From: Pseudomonadota bacterium
GTDB taxonomy: Bacteria > Pseudomonadota > Alphaproteobacteria > Caulobacterales > Aquidulcibacteraceae
Length of the DNA: 64,000 bases
Assembly: GCA_020161405.1 (NCBI GenBank)
Contig: JAIUOD010000003.1
Coordinates: forward strand, 467,392 to 531,391
Direction: 5' to 3'
In this document: one piece after another, positions 18,669 to 27,601 of the stretch
Layout: each line of letters begins with the position of its first letter
Position numbering within the stretch: the stretch's first letter is position 1
The notes under the pieces: model-generated
Told to the model about the DNA's origin: nothing
Database searches by the model: none
The model's input: the letters and a program-made list of their open reading frames with translations, nothing else
Program-made: the position numbers and the translations under genes

Positions 18669-19607
18669 TTATTTTCGCCCACGAAGCGCAAGGCCTTGTT
18701 TTGGTTCTTCTTCTTGCTCCTTTGGTAATAATGCCATTGCCAATGAATCATTATTTTCAAGCGCGCCAGCGGCAATTTCGATTGCTTTATTTTGGCTTAT
18801 TTGGTCTTGGGTTTGATAAAATTGGGCAAGCATTTGCGGGCTAAAACTTTGGTTATTGTTTAAATTTTCACCTACGCCGCCATCAGTCATCATATTCAAT
18901 AGACTTTGATTCCATGATGTTTGTAATTGCGCCAAAATTAATTGCGGATTTGGAAAATTGGCAGGATTTGAAAACTCATCCTTACCAATATTTGGAGTGT
19001 TTTCAGTGGTCTTTCTTAAGTTTTGCAAAACTTCTGCAACACTTAGCGCCCTGCCATCTCGGTAGAATACAGGTCGGTTCGCTGCAGCAGCGGCAGGGAA
19101 TAATTCACTTGCCTTAACCCATGGCGTATCTTGCGCAGCATTAATTAGATTAGCAGCGCCCGCCGCACCCAAGAAATGGGCAGCATATAAATCACCTGCC
19201 TGCGGCTCATTGCCTGTTCGCGCTTTAATGAATTGCGCATTGTCATTTGAAAACTCTGCCGCCATTAATGATGAAATTCGGGCATCATAGCGAAGGTTTA
19301 ATAATTTACGGCGTATTTGCGGATCATCAACATAAGCCTTGCCATCTGAATTTAACGATATCATCGCCGCTTCATTTTCAAGACCATGTTTTGCACCATG
19401 ACGCTTAAGAGTTGTAAGCCAACTTTGGTCAAGAAATTGAAAAAGACCAGTAGCCGAAGATGTTCTTGCTTCTGCCTTTGGGTTAAGGCTTGATTCGCGT
19501 ACCGCAGTTGCCAATAGGAAGCCAAAATCCGCACCTGTTGACTTTGACGCTTCGGCAATCGCTTGGCGTACAGGTGAGTTTCCAACAATTTCTGATGTTG
19601 CGTCCAA
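18669..19607 (-). CDS. Lytic transglycosylase (SLT-like) protein, TTG start
   Basis: The 312-residue protein begins with TTG, placed by an AGGGG site about 7 bases upstream; no ATG fits as well. An SLT-like fold is seen: LLATAVRESSLNPKAEA, whose glutamate is the likely catalytic acid, then SATGLFQFLDQSW and an AAHFLGAAGAANLI segment. The C-terminal half is Asn/Gln-rich and probably flexible. There is no evident signal peptide. Such proteins cut glycan strands to let flagella or secretion machines pass. A CtrA-like box lies about 50 bases upstream, which fits a cell-cycle or flagellar role. Confidence 0.72.
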   Translation of the reverse strand: MDATSEIVGNSPVRQAIAEASKSTGADFGFLLATAVRESSLNPKAEARTSSATGLFQFLDQSWLTTLKRHGAKHGLENEAAMISLNSDGKAYVDDPQIRRKLLNLRYDARISSLMAAEFSNDNAQFIKARTGNEPQAGDLYAAHFLGAAGAANLINAAQDTPWVKASELFPAAAAANRPVFYRDGRALSVAEVLQNLRKTTENTPNIGKDEFSNPANFPNPQLILAQLQTSWNQSLLNMMTDGGVGENLNNNQSFSPQMLAQFYQTQDQISQNKAIEIAAGALENNDSLAMALLPKEQEEEPKQGLALRGRK

Positions 19608-19656
19608 TTTTGGCCCCTAAAATTCTTTTAAGTGGGCAAATTAATACAAAAACATG

Positions 19657-19672
19657 GTTAACGCATTCTTAG
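19657..19672 (-). promoter_or_regulatory. Candidate CtrA-binding box
   Basis: Read on the minus strand the site is CTAA-N7-TTAACC, one mismatch from the CtrA consensus TTAA-N7-TTAAC, and it includes the TTAACCAT half-site form. It ends 49 bases before the TTG start of the transglycosylase gene, a place where CtrA usually overlaps the -35 region. Confidence 0.4.
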
Positions 19673-19677
19673 TAAAC

Positions 19678-20715
19678 CTACTTACCACTAAGATACATTG
19701 GGATATTTGTGCCTAAAGCAATATTTTCGATAAGAATTTTGCCCATATAGGGCGCATATGCCCAACCATTTCTATATGCGCCAATTGCAACAAACACATT
19801 ATCAATTTCTGATTCGCCAATTATTGGCGCTTCGCCTTTTATAAGTGGCCTTAATCCTGCAAAACTATTTGTAACTTTTTTATCCGTTAATTGTGGCATT
19901 AATTGACAAGCATTTTTAAACAAAAACTCGTGATCAGTTTCACGAATTTGCCAATCTTCATCGTTCATCTGCGAGGTTGCACCAACCATAATTTTATCAC
20001 CACGCGCCATTAAATATGTTGAATTATGACGCATAGAGCCATCAAAATTTGGCTTACAATCAATTTCAATCACCTGCCCGCGAACGGCAATTAACTTATT
20101 AGTTGCTGAAACTTTTTCCATGAATTTTTTGGCATTAAAGCCATTAGCAATTATTGTAAGTTCACTTTTATAATCTTGTTTTTGTCCAAATATTTTATTT
20201 TTTTCAATGTTAATGATTTCATCATTTATGAAAATTGCACCATTTTCAATGCAATATTTACGCATTCTATTCATCGCAATTATTGGATTTAAAAGCCCAT
20301 CTGTTGTTAATGAAAGCGCATGTTTACAATCCAAAAAATCATATGGTTTTATATATTCAAATATTAGGTCAAAACTTTTGGCCCGTGCCTTAATTTTTTC
20401 TAGTCGCGCCAATTCATCATCATCATTGCCAAGGGCAAGTGCATATGGGGCAATATCAATCCCTAGGGCTTTTGCGATATTGTCCCATTCTTTTCTAGAA
20501 CAAAGCGCAAAATTAGTTAAATCATCATCTGCTTCTTCAAAGCATTCATAGGCAGGCGCAAGCATTCCACCCGCCGCAACGCCAGCAGTTTTTTGGTTTT
20601 CTTCATCAAGTGAAATTATAATAGGTCTAAAATTATTATTAATGGCATAAATTGCACACATCAGGCCAACGGGCCCTGCGCCAATAATTGTAATCTTGCT
20701 ATTTTGATTATCCAT
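19678..20715 (-). CDS. FAD-dependent oxidoreductase, ThiO/glycine oxidase-like
   Basis: The 345-residue DAO-family flavoprotein has an N-terminal FAD site (IIGAGPVGLMCAI), a GVAAGGMLAPAYE segment typical of ThiO, LIAVRGQVIEID, and a C-terminal AGLRPLIKGEAPIIG substrate/FAD region. ThiO oxidises glycine to the imine needed for the thiazole ring of thiamine. No other thiamine genes are adjacent, so another D-amino acid or glycine-type substrate is possible. It starts 32 bases downstream of tRNA-His on the same strand and may share its transcript. Confidence 0.7.
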   Translation of the reverse strand: MDNQNSKITIIGAGPVGLMCAIYAINNNFRPIIISLDEENQKTAGVAAGGMLAPAYECFEEADDDLTNFALCSRKEWDNIAKALGIDIAPYALALGNDDDELARLEKIKARAKSFDLIFEYIKPYDFLDCKHALSLTTDGLLNPIIAMNRMRKYCIENGAIFINDEIINIEKNKIFGQKQDYKSELTIIANGFNAKKFMEKVSATNKLIAVRGQVIEIDCKPNFDGSMRHNSTYLMARGDKIMVGATSQMNDEDWQIRETDHEFLFKNACQLMPQLTDKKVTNSFAGLRPLIKGEAPIIGESEIDNVFVAIGAYRNGWAYAPYMGKILIENIALGTNIPMYLSGK

Positions 20716-20747
20716 TAGGATGACCTATCTAATAAAGGCCAAAACAA

Positions 20748-20824
20748 TGGTACCGTGAGGTGGGTTCGAACCACCGGCCTCCAGTGCCACAAACTGGCGA
20801 TCTAACCAACTGATCTATCACGGC
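20748..20824 (-). tRNA. tRNA-His (anticodon GTG)
   Basis: A complete cloverleaf is visible on the minus strand. The acceptor is GCCGTGA paired with TCACGGT, the D-arm GATC/GATC, and the anticodon stem CCAGT/ACTGG with loop TTGTGGC (anticodon GTG). The T-arm is GGTGG/CCACC with loop TTCGAAC. The 3' CCA is encoded. Base -1 is T rather than G, the first pair is G1.T72 and the discriminator is A73, the known alphaproteobacterial form of this tRNA. Confidence 0.95.
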
Positions 20825-20842
20825 ATGTCTTGAAGTGTGGGA

Positions 20843-20869
20843 ATTATCCCATTTCTTTTTGTATAACAA
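20843..20869 (-). promoter_or_regulatory. Possible sigma-70 promoter of tRNA-His
   Basis: TTGTTA and GATAAT on the minus strand are separated by 15 bases, a short but usable spacing, and the -10 element lies about 19 bases before the tRNA 5' end. Confidence 0.3.
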
Positions 20870-20996
20870 GCGTTTCAAGCATGATTTTACACCGTAAATG
20901 TAGGCAATAATACAGTTAATTTTGTGCGCCAATGAAAATTGCCTTGATAAATATATTTGCTAAGCGCAAAACTAATCCTAATTTCGGAAAAATAAA

Positions 20997-22004
20997 ATGA
21001 GAATAATTGTCACGGGAAGCGCGGGCTTCATCGGATTTTATGTATGCAAAATCCTTCTTTCACAAGGCCATGAAGTTTTGGGTTTTGATAGTTTCAATGA
21101 TTATTATGATGTGGAACTAAAAAAAGCGCGCCACGATATTTTAAAACAACATTCTAATTTTATTGAGAAAATCGCCAAACTTGAAGATGATAATATTTTC
21201 ATAGAAGAAGCGCGGACGTTTAAACCTGAAATAATAATTCATCTTGCCGCTCAAGCCGGGGTTCGTTACAGCCTGGAAAATCCACGTGCCTATATTGATG
21301 CCAATGTAATAGGTACTTTTAACGTTATGGAAGCTGCACGCGAAAATAATATTAAGCATCTATTATTTTCATCGACTTCATCTGCTTATGGTGCGAATAA
21401 AAAAATGCCATTTGCCGAAAATGACAAAGCCGACACACCTTTAACCATATATGCCGCAACAAAACGCGCGGGTGAAGCAATGCTTCATGCCTATTCGTAT
21501 GCCCATAAAATCCCTGTTACAGCCTTTAGGTTTTTTACTGTCTATGGCCCATGGGGGCGCCCTGATATGGCATTATTCAAATTCGTAAAGAACATTATCG
21601 AAAACAAACCAATTGATGTCTATAATGGCGGCAATATGGTTCGTGATTTCACTTATGTTGAGGATCTTGCCAATATTGTTTGCACTTTAATTGATAAAAT
21701 CCCCCAAACTGGGATTGAAGTTTGCGGCAATGATTCCATAAGCTCTGTTGCACCTTGGCGGCTTGTAAATATTGGTCGCGGTGAACCAATTTTGCTTAAT
21801 GATTTTATCACGCAAATTGAAAATTGCCTTGGCAAAAAGGCAATAAGAAATGAATTGCCTATTCAAACAGGTGATGTAAGTGCGACAAGTGCTGACACTT
21901 CGCTATGCAATGCTTTGGTTGGTTCAACGCCATCAACATCTTATAAGGATGGGGTAAAGGCATTTTGCGATTGGTATTTGGATTTTTATATGCCTAAGAT
22001 TTAG
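20997..22004 (+). CDS. UDP-glucuronate 4-epimerase-like NAD-dependent epimerase
   Basis: The 335-residue extended SDR has TGSAGFIG at residues 6-13, the serine-rich FSSTSSAYG and the YAATK catalytic motif, followed by FRFFTVYGPWGRPDMA, which is typical of UDP-glucuronate 4-epimerases. These make UDP-galacturonate for polysaccharides or lipopolysaccharide. No other glycan genes are adjacent. Its 3' end overlaps the convergent broken membrane gene by 11 bases. Other UDP-sugar epimerase specificities remain possible. Confidence 0.88.
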   Translation: MRIIVTGSAGFIGFYVCKILLSQGHEVLGFDSFNDYYDVELKKARHDILKQHSNFIEKIAKLEDDNIFIEEARTFKPEIIIHLAAQAGVRYSLENPRAYIDANVIGTFNVMEAARENNIKHLLFSSTSSAYGANKKMPFAENDKADTPLTIYAATKRAGEAMLHAYSYAHKIPVTAFRFFTVYGPWGRPDMALFKFVKNIIENKPIDVYNGGNMVRDFTYVEDLANIVCTLIDKIPQTGIEVCGNDSISSVAPWRLVNIGRGEPILLNDFITQIENCLGKKAIRNELPIQTGDVSATSADTSLCNALVGSTPSTSYKDGVKAFCDWYLDFYMPKI

Positions 22005-22466
22005 CGAAAAATAAATCTATAGCATATTGGGCGTCTTTGCGCTCAGTGAAGTGCGGTGAAATGTATTTATCACCATTATAATCATGCAATTCAATAACAT
22101 AAGTATCAGGCCCACTATCAGAGCTTCGTTCCAATATATTATATCCATTAATATTAGAACTTAATATTTCACGCTTTTGGATATTATTGCCACGTGATGC
22201 GATAATTTCAATGACTTTACGTTTTATCTTCCATTCTTCATTAAATGAAAGCAATATGGCATACATAAGTTTTGCGCCCATAAACACGCCAGTGCCAGTT
22301 AATAAGCAAAAAACAAAGAAAATACTGAAAAATTACGTGCAGCTTTAATAAAGTCCCATCCAGCAAGGCAAATTACGCATAATGCTATGAAACTTATAAT
22401 ATAGCGCATAAATTGTGGTATATGCGTACTTATTGTAATTTCATTTTTGGTAATTTGTTCACTCAT
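21994..22466 (-). pseudogene. Two-helix membrane protein gene split by a frameshift
   Basis: One coding unit appears in two frames. From ATG 22466 a 55-residue frame (MSEQITKNEI...) contains one membrane helix and begins a second before TAA at 22299-22301. The -1 frame continues the second helix (CLLTGTGVFMGAKLMYAILL) and runs to 21994 as a charged cytoplasmic tail. The switch falls at six Ts (plus-strand A tract 22308-22313); one more T would give a single protein of about 157 residues. The family is unknown. It may be a true mutation, an assembly error at the homopolymer, or frameshifting. Downstream translation could also restart at GTG 22287 or ATG 22281. Confidence 0.6.
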
Positions 22467-22500
22467 GATGCCAAAATAACAAGAAACAATTACATTTTTG

Positions 22501-23310
22501 CTAAACTCGATAACCCATTTTCACGAGTTCAGATTTTAAACGCGCAATGCGGGTTTCCTCATTGGGGTGGGTCAATATAAATTCTGTAGCACTTGTCTTT
22601 TGTACTATCTGCATTCTTTCCCATAATTTTATAGATTCGCGTGGGTCGTATCCAGCCTTCTTCATATAATGAAGGCCAAGAATATCAGCCTCTGCTTCGT
22701 GATTGCGTGAGAATGGCATCAAAATGCCATATTGAACACCAAGGCCAAGCGTAGTCACCAAGTTTTTTTGCGCCTCGGAGCTTATGGCAAATTTGGTAAC
22801 GCCTGTTTGTATTGCATTCATTCCAATTTGTGTGTCCATAACCTGTGACATACGCTCACTTGCGTGTTTGCTTGTTACGTGAGCTATTTCATGGCCTAAT
22901 ACGCAGGCAAGTTGGGCATCATTTTGAACTAAATTCAAAAGACCGCGATAAACCCCAACTTTGCCACCAGGTAAAACAAAAGCATTTATTTCGGGTGTAT
23001 CAAAAACTTCATACTCCCAATTAGCATTTGGAATATTAACAACTTTTGTAATTTTCCCACCAATAGATGCAACACGATTGCGCGCATTATTATCGGTTGA
23101 AATTTTGGTTTTTATCTTAATATCATTCCAAACAGAAATTGAAAGTGCCTCTAATTGAGCATCAGGAATAAAAACAATCTGTGAACGACCAGTCTTAGAA
23201 TTAGTTTCACAACCTGTAACAATCGCTATTGAGCTAGCCGCAAGCCCTATGGCAATATCGCGTCTTGTAAGCGATTTTTTATCATCAATCTTATGGCACG
23301 CACAATCCAT
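22501..23310 (-). CDS. M48 family zinc metallopeptidase lipoprotein
   Basis: From ATG 23310 (AAAGG upstream) the protein has 269 residues. An RR pair at 16-17 precedes a hydrophobic stretch ending in VTGC, so it looks like a Tat-exported lipoprotein with Cys34. HEIAH at 140-144 gives the zinc histidines and catalytic glutamate, and NHEAEADILG near 203-212 supplies the third ligand. This is the LoiP/YcaL-like periplasmic M48 group that takes part in envelope protein quality control. Divergent from the crystallin-like gene. TatABC is encoded elsewhere in this window. Confidence 0.87.
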   Translation of the reverse strand: MDCACHKIDDKKSLTRRDIAIGLAASSIAIVTGCETNSKTGRSQIVFIPDAQLEALSISVWNDIKIKTKISTDNNARNRVASIGGKITKVVNIPNANWEYEVFDTPEINAFVLPGGKVGVYRGLLNLVQNDAQLACVLGHEIAHVTSKHASERMSQVMDTQIGMNAIQTGVTKFAISSEAQKNLVTTLGLGVQYGILMPFSRNHEAEADILGLHYMKKAGYDPRESIKLWERMQIVQKTSATEFILTHPNEETRIARLKSELVKMGYRV

Positions 23311-23469
23311 CTTTTTACCTTTCAAGATTTATTTGATTTTAAAGCGATTATGAAACCAATCAAGAATTTTGTGTTTAATTGCCCGTTCTCTAAGATGAAT
23401 AAATCTGAACAATAAAATCATTTTACCTTCAGCTTTGTCATGCAATACTAATTTAAAAGGAGACCAGCC

Positions 23470-24027
23470 ATGAAAAGCAAAAAACTAATGTTAATGTCGA
23501 TAGGAATCATTTCATCACTTGCGATAGGTACGCAAACTGTAAATGCCCAAGGTTGGCGTGAAAACAATAGCGGCAGGCCAAGTGTAACACTTTTCAACGA
23601 GAAAGACTTCCAAGGCGAAAGACGCTTTATTACAAATGATATTCCAGATCTTACTATGATGGACTTTAACGATAGAACAAAATCACTTATGGCGCAGGGA
23701 AATTGGGAAATCTGTGAAGATCCATATTATAGAAAATGTGTTGTAATAAGCGGTGAAAATCGTGCCCTTGGCAATATGCACCGCAAAATTAGTTCTATCA
23801 GATATGTTGGTGGCAATAATGGACGTCCCGATAGACCTAATCGTTATGAAGGTCGCCCAGTAGCTGGGATAAATTCTACTTTTTACCCAAATTTCATACA
23901 TGGCTATAGAAACAACCAAAGAGATGCAGATGATTTTTGCCGAAGCCAAGGTAAAAGTGGGGCAATTGCCTTTGGGTCAATAAGCATGAGTTTTGATAAA
24001 TTAGGCGATGTTCTTTGCCGCAATTAA
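23470..24027 (+). CDS. Secreted beta/gamma-crystallin-like protein
   Basis: The 185-residue protein has a signal peptide ending at VNAQG. Residues about 38-115 look like one beta/gamma-crystallin domain: VTLFNEKDFQGERRFI is the first Greek-key strand pair, followed by DFNDRTKSLMAQGNWEICED and ISSIRYVG. The C-terminal 60 residues hold a Cys pair (DDFCRSQG, VLCRN) and are of unknown fold. Such domains often bind calcium and are found in extracellular or periplasmic proteins. AAGGAG precedes the ATG. A strong terminator follows at once. Confidence 0.75.
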   Translation: MKSKKLMLMSIGIISSLAIGTQTVNAQGWRENNSGRPSVTLFNEKDFQGERRFITNDIPDLTMMDFNDRTKSLMAQGNWEICEDPYYRKCVVISGENRALGNMHRKISSIRYVGGNNGRPDRPNRYEGRPVAGINSTFYPNFIHGYRNNQRDADDFCRSQGKSGAIAFGSISMSFDKLGDVLCRN

Positions 24028-24053
24028 AAAAGGCGCCCAATTGGGCGCCTTTT
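24028..24053. terminator. Bidirectional terminator, perfect 26-bp palindrome
   Basis: A perfect inverted repeat (arms AAAAGGCGCCCAA and its complement) begins right after the crystallin-like gene and continues into TTTTCTTTTT. The A run on the other side serves the convergent TonB receptor gene. Confidence 0.9.
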
Positions 24054-24072
24054 CTTTTTATGTTTCTATAAA

Positions 24073-26583
24073 CTAGAATTCATAAGTGATTTTACCATAA
24101 ACATAACGACCAGAACGACCGAATGGTGAATAGTTTGAGTATGGTGTGTTTGATGTACCATTCAATAAGAATGGCGTTTTTGTTGGATATTGGTCAGTTA
24201 TATTATCTGCACCAATCGCCATTTTAACTTTTGGTGTCAATTGAACACGACCCTCTAAGTCCAAAAGAATTTTTGGTTCAAGAATAAGGTCAGCGCCAGA
24301 ACCACCAGCAACACCGGTTGAACCCGGCGACAATACTTCACCATAACGTGTAGCACGGAAAGTAATGCCATAACGGCTTAAAGACCAATCAGTTGAGAAG
24401 CTATATTTGTCTTTTGGTGTACCTTTTTCAAAGGTCAGCTTGTTCACACGTGCAAACAAACCGTCAGCAGGAATAGCAGTTTCGCCAGGATTCAGAGGTA
24501 ATGTAGCAAGCAATGGAATATAAGGAACTCTTGTAACTTTAGTATCATTAAAGTTAGCACCAAGAGTAAAATTAAATTTACCAAAGCCTTCAGTTGTTAC
24601 TTTGTAATTTGCAATTATGTCCAAACCTTTTGTTTCAGTATCAACACCATTGATAAAGAAGCGGCCACCGCCGATACCAGGGAAACCATTATTACCCAAG
24701 AATCTGCGAACCTGTGGTTGAGTAAGGTTTTCAGAAAGAACAATACGATTATCAATATTAATTTGATAAGCATCAACTGTTACATTGAATTTACCAAAAC
24801 GAATAACCGAACCGATTGCATAGTTTTGCGATTTTTCAGGTTCAAGTGGTTTTGCACCCAAAGCTTTTGCAACTGCACTATCTGGGGTGAATGTTGTGAT
24901 ATCAAACGGCACACCACCAATAAAGTTGGTTGATGTAGCAGTATAACCAATTTGTTGCAATGACGGCGCCCTAAAGCCATTTTGAACTGAACCACGAAGT
25001 GCAAAATTGTCATTAATATCCCAACGCGCACCCAATTTACCTGTTACTGTGCTTCCGAAATCATCATAATTTTCGGCACGAACCGCACCTGAAACAAGGA
25101 AATTATCGGTAATATTTGCTTCTAAATCAACATAAGCAGAATAAGAATTTCTGTTTGGGCTAACTTCGTTTGCAGGGCGGAAACCAGGGAAAACCTGTGC
25201 ACCAGATGGAGTAGCGGCAGTACCAAGTAATACGCCACCATTTGCCCATGATTCATATTCACCCGCAAAAATTGAATAACCTTCACGGCGCGCTTCTAAG
25301 CCTACAGCGAAATTAAGTGGTTTTGCAAGGCCAACATCATAAGTACGGCCAGCAGAAAGGTTTAATACAGCTTGTCTATAATCAAAACCACCAGCATCAT
25401 ATTGTGTTTGTGAAGCAGAGCCGAATGAACGGTTTAAAGTATTTTCGATGGTGAATTCCATACTATTATAGCCACCAACAAGTGACAAATCCATATCCCA
25501 TTCGCCAGCTTTCCATTTCACGCCTTGACCAAATGAGAAATCATCAACTTGCGGCGCAATTAAAGGAAGGAAACCATCTGGATATATGCTTATAACATTT
25601 CGGTCATCTAAAGCCCGACGGAAGAAGCCAGCAGATTCAGCAAAACGACTTTGGAATGATGCCCAACCATAATAATCAAGACCATTATCTAATTTTGTGC
25701 CAAAGTTTGCAAATAAACTTAATTGCTCAATATTTGGCTCACCATACCATGCATTATAACGATCAAAAGTTGCTTCGCGCGGGTCAAAATTACCACTTAC
25801 TAATGCATATTGTTGGCGCCAATCTGGCGCAGTACGCACAGTTTTCTTTTGGTTTAAATATTCAGCAGCAACAGTGAAATAGCCGTTTTTAAATACTGGC
25901 AGACCCGCCCATGCAGATAGATTTAATGTTTCACCATCATGACGTTTATAATTAGCTTTATCAGCAACAGTCCAATTAGCGCCAGTTGGAACATTTGCTA
26001 CCAAAGTTTCAACATCAGTTATACGCTCACCATAAGAAATAGTGAAACCGCCGCTTGTATTTGCTTCTTTTAGGCGAACGTTAACAACACCCGCGATTGC
26101 ATCAGAACCATATTGCGCAGACGCACCGTCACGCAAAACCTCAACAGAGCGGATAATGCCTGCGGGGATTGTGTTCATGTCAACTGCAGCAGAACCACGA
26201 CCAACAGTACCATTTACGTTAACCAAAGAAGCCGAATGGCGACGTTTTGAATTTACCAAAACCAATGTTTGGTCAGGTGCAAGACCACGCAAAGTTGCAG
26301 GACGAATTGAATCTGTACCGTCTGCAAGACCAGGACGTGGGAAGTTCAAAGACGGCAAAGCAACAGATAATGCTTGGTTTAATTCTGAAGTGCCTGATTG
26401 TGTTAATTGTTGCGCACTTACAACATCAACAGGTGCGGCAGTGTTTAATGCCGAACGTTGTCCAACGCGTGTTCCAGTTACTACGATTGTTTCTGAATCT
26501 TTTGGCGCATTTTGTGCATTTGCAATTGCAGAGATTGACGCAATTCCAAGCCCTATTAATAGAGCGCGGGCTGATACTTTCAT
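24073..26583 (-). CDS. TonB-dependent outer membrane receptor
   Basis: From ATG 26583 (AGGGGAA upstream) the protein has 836 residues. It has a signal peptide ending at ANAQN, a TonB-box-like ETIVVTGTR, a plug domain with LRGLAPDQTLVLVN and VEVLRDGASAQYGSDAIAGVVN, and a C-terminal beta barrel ending in phenylalanine (YGKITYEF). It imports an unidentified ligand using TonB energy. No ligand-specific genes are adjacent, so iron-siderophore, cobalamin and carbohydrate roles are all open. An earlier upstream ATG in the same frame is not preceded by a ribosome binding site. Confidence 0.93.
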   Translation of the reverse strand: MKVSARALLIGLGIASISAIANAQNAPKDSETIVVTGTRVGQRSALNTAAPVDVVSAQQLTQSGTSELNQALSVALPSLNFPRPGLADGTDSIRPATLRGLAPDQTLVLVNSKRRHSASLVNVNGTVGRGSAAVDMNTIPAGIIRSVEVLRDGASAQYGSDAIAGVVNVRLKEANTSGGFTISYGERITDVETLVANVPTGANWTVADKANYKRHDGETLNLSAWAGLPVFKNGYFTVAAEYLNQKKTVRTAPDWRQQYALVSGNFDPREATFDRYNAWYGEPNIEQLSLFANFGTKLDNGLDYYGWASFQSRFAESAGFFRRALDDRNVISIYPDGFLPLIAPQVDDFSFGQGVKWKAGEWDMDLSLVGGYNSMEFTIENTLNRSFGSASQTQYDAGGFDYRQAVLNLSAGRTYDVGLAKPLNFAVGLEARREGYSIFAGEYESWANGGVLLGTAATPSGAQVFPGFRPANEVSPNRNSYSAYVDLEANITDNFLVSGAVRAENYDDFGSTVTGKLGARWDINDNFALRGSVQNGFRAPSLQQIGYTATSTNFIGGVPFDITTFTPDSAVAKALGAKPLEPEKSQNYAIGSVIRFGKFNVTVDAYQINIDNRIVLSENLTQPQVRRFLGNNGFPGIGGGRFFINGVDTETKGLDIIANYKVTTEGFGKFNFTLGANFNDTKVTRVPYIPLLATLPLNPGETAIPADGLFARVNKLTFEKGTPKDKYSFSTDWSLSRYGITFRATRYGEVLSPGSTGVAGGSGADLILEPKILLDLEGRVQLTPKVKMAIGADNITDQYPTKTPFLLNGTSNTPYSNYSPFGRSGRYVYGKITYEF

Positions 26584-26771
26584 AAAAATTCCCCTCATGT
26601 TATGCTTTGAATTGCTTTCAAAGCTAACTACCATTAGAGCGCACGACATACTGCGGCGCTTTGTCACTATTTGGGGGCAAAACCTGCACTTTTTCAAGGC
26701 GACTGACTGGTATATCTTTCTAAAAATTCATGTTTTTAAAAAAGTGTAGTCTAATTGACACATTTTTCGCT

Positions 26772-26798
26772 ATATTTGCCAATTTTTTTGGCAAATAT
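26772..26798. terminator. Hairpin after the crotonase gene
   Basis: A perfect 9-bp stem (ATATTTGCC / GGCAAATAT) encloses a T-rich loop and begins five bases after the crotonase stop. No T tract follows, so it is a weak terminator or an mRNA 3' end stabiliser. Confidence 0.4.
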
Positions 26799-26803
26799 TA
26801 ACT

Positions 26804-27601
26804 CTAACAACCTTTGAAATTGGGTTCACGCTTTTCAATAATTGCCTTAATGCCTTCTAAGTGGTCTTGCGTATGGTGCAACATTCCTTGAATATCTGCG
26901 GACATTTCAAGTATAGCATCAAAATCAAGTTTCATTCCTTGGCGCAATAATGATTTGGTAAAGCGTAATGCTTGTGGTGGTTGCTTTGCGATAGATTGCG
27001 CAAGGCCAAATGCTGCATCTTCTAATTCATCAGCTTCAGTTATTTCACTTATATAACCCCATTCATAGGCTTTTTTTGCGTCAATTATTTCGCCGCTATA
27101 CAAAAGCCTTGAAGCATTGGAAAAGCCAAAGGCACGCGGCGCAAGCCATGCACCACCATCACCAGGTATCAAACCAATTTTTAAGAAACTAAGGCCAAAT
27201 TTTGCATTATTTGATGCAATTCTTATATCCGCCATTGACGCAACATCACACCCAAGCCCAACCGCAGGGCCATTAATTGCCGCAATTAATGGTAATTCAA
27301 TATTCCAAATCCCATGAACCATTTTACGAACTTCGGTTTTATAATTTTGGGCTATTTCATAGGCAGACCCTGCAAAAATGCCAGTTTTATCACGCATACT
27401 TTTAATATCACCGCCCGCAGAAAATGCGCGTCCCTGCCCCGTAATTATTATTACACGTAGGTTTTTATCATTGTTTATCTCGTTACAAATTTCTTCAAAA
27501 ACAGCGCCATCACCAACAAGGCCGATAGCATTCATACTATCAGGACGATTAAATTTTATAATTCCAATTTCACCATTTTTTTCAAACAACAATGCAGACA
27601 T
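26804..27601 (-). CDS. Crotonase/enoyl-CoA hydratase family protein
   Basis: The 265-residue protein has the crotonase fold: oxyanion loops AFSAGGDI and GPAVGLGCDVASMADIR, then KFGLSFLKIGLIPGDGGAW. The first catalytic glutamate of classical hydratases (LPE position) is replaced by phenylalanine, and I see no clear second one, but an Asp is present in PGDGG as in some isomerase-type members. Simple hydratase activity is therefore uncertain; an isomerase, hydrolase or other acyl-CoA reaction is equally likely. GGGGAA precedes the start. Confidence 0.82.
   Translation of the reverse strand: MSALLFEKNGEIGIIKFNRPDSMNAIGLVGDGAVFEEICNEINNDKNLRVIIITGQGRAFSAGGDIKSMRDKTGIFAGSAYEIAQNYKTEVRKMVHGIWNIELPLIAAINGPAVGLGCDVASMADIRIASNNAKFGLSFLKIGLIPGDGGAWLAPRAFGFSNASRLLYSGEIIDAKKAYEWGYISEITEADELEDAAFGLAQSIAKQPPQALRFTKSLLRQGMKLDFDAILEMSADIQGMLHHTQDHLEGIKAIIEKREPNFKGC

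Noticed and set aside
20748-20824. Genomic island integration at tRNA-His
   Set aside because: No integrase, no repeat of the tRNA 3' end and no foreign-looking genes occur on either side.
26042-26749. Plus-strand open frame of 235 codons over the TonB receptor
   Set aside because: It mirrors the plug-domain coding sequence on the other strand and shows no family features or ribosome binding site.
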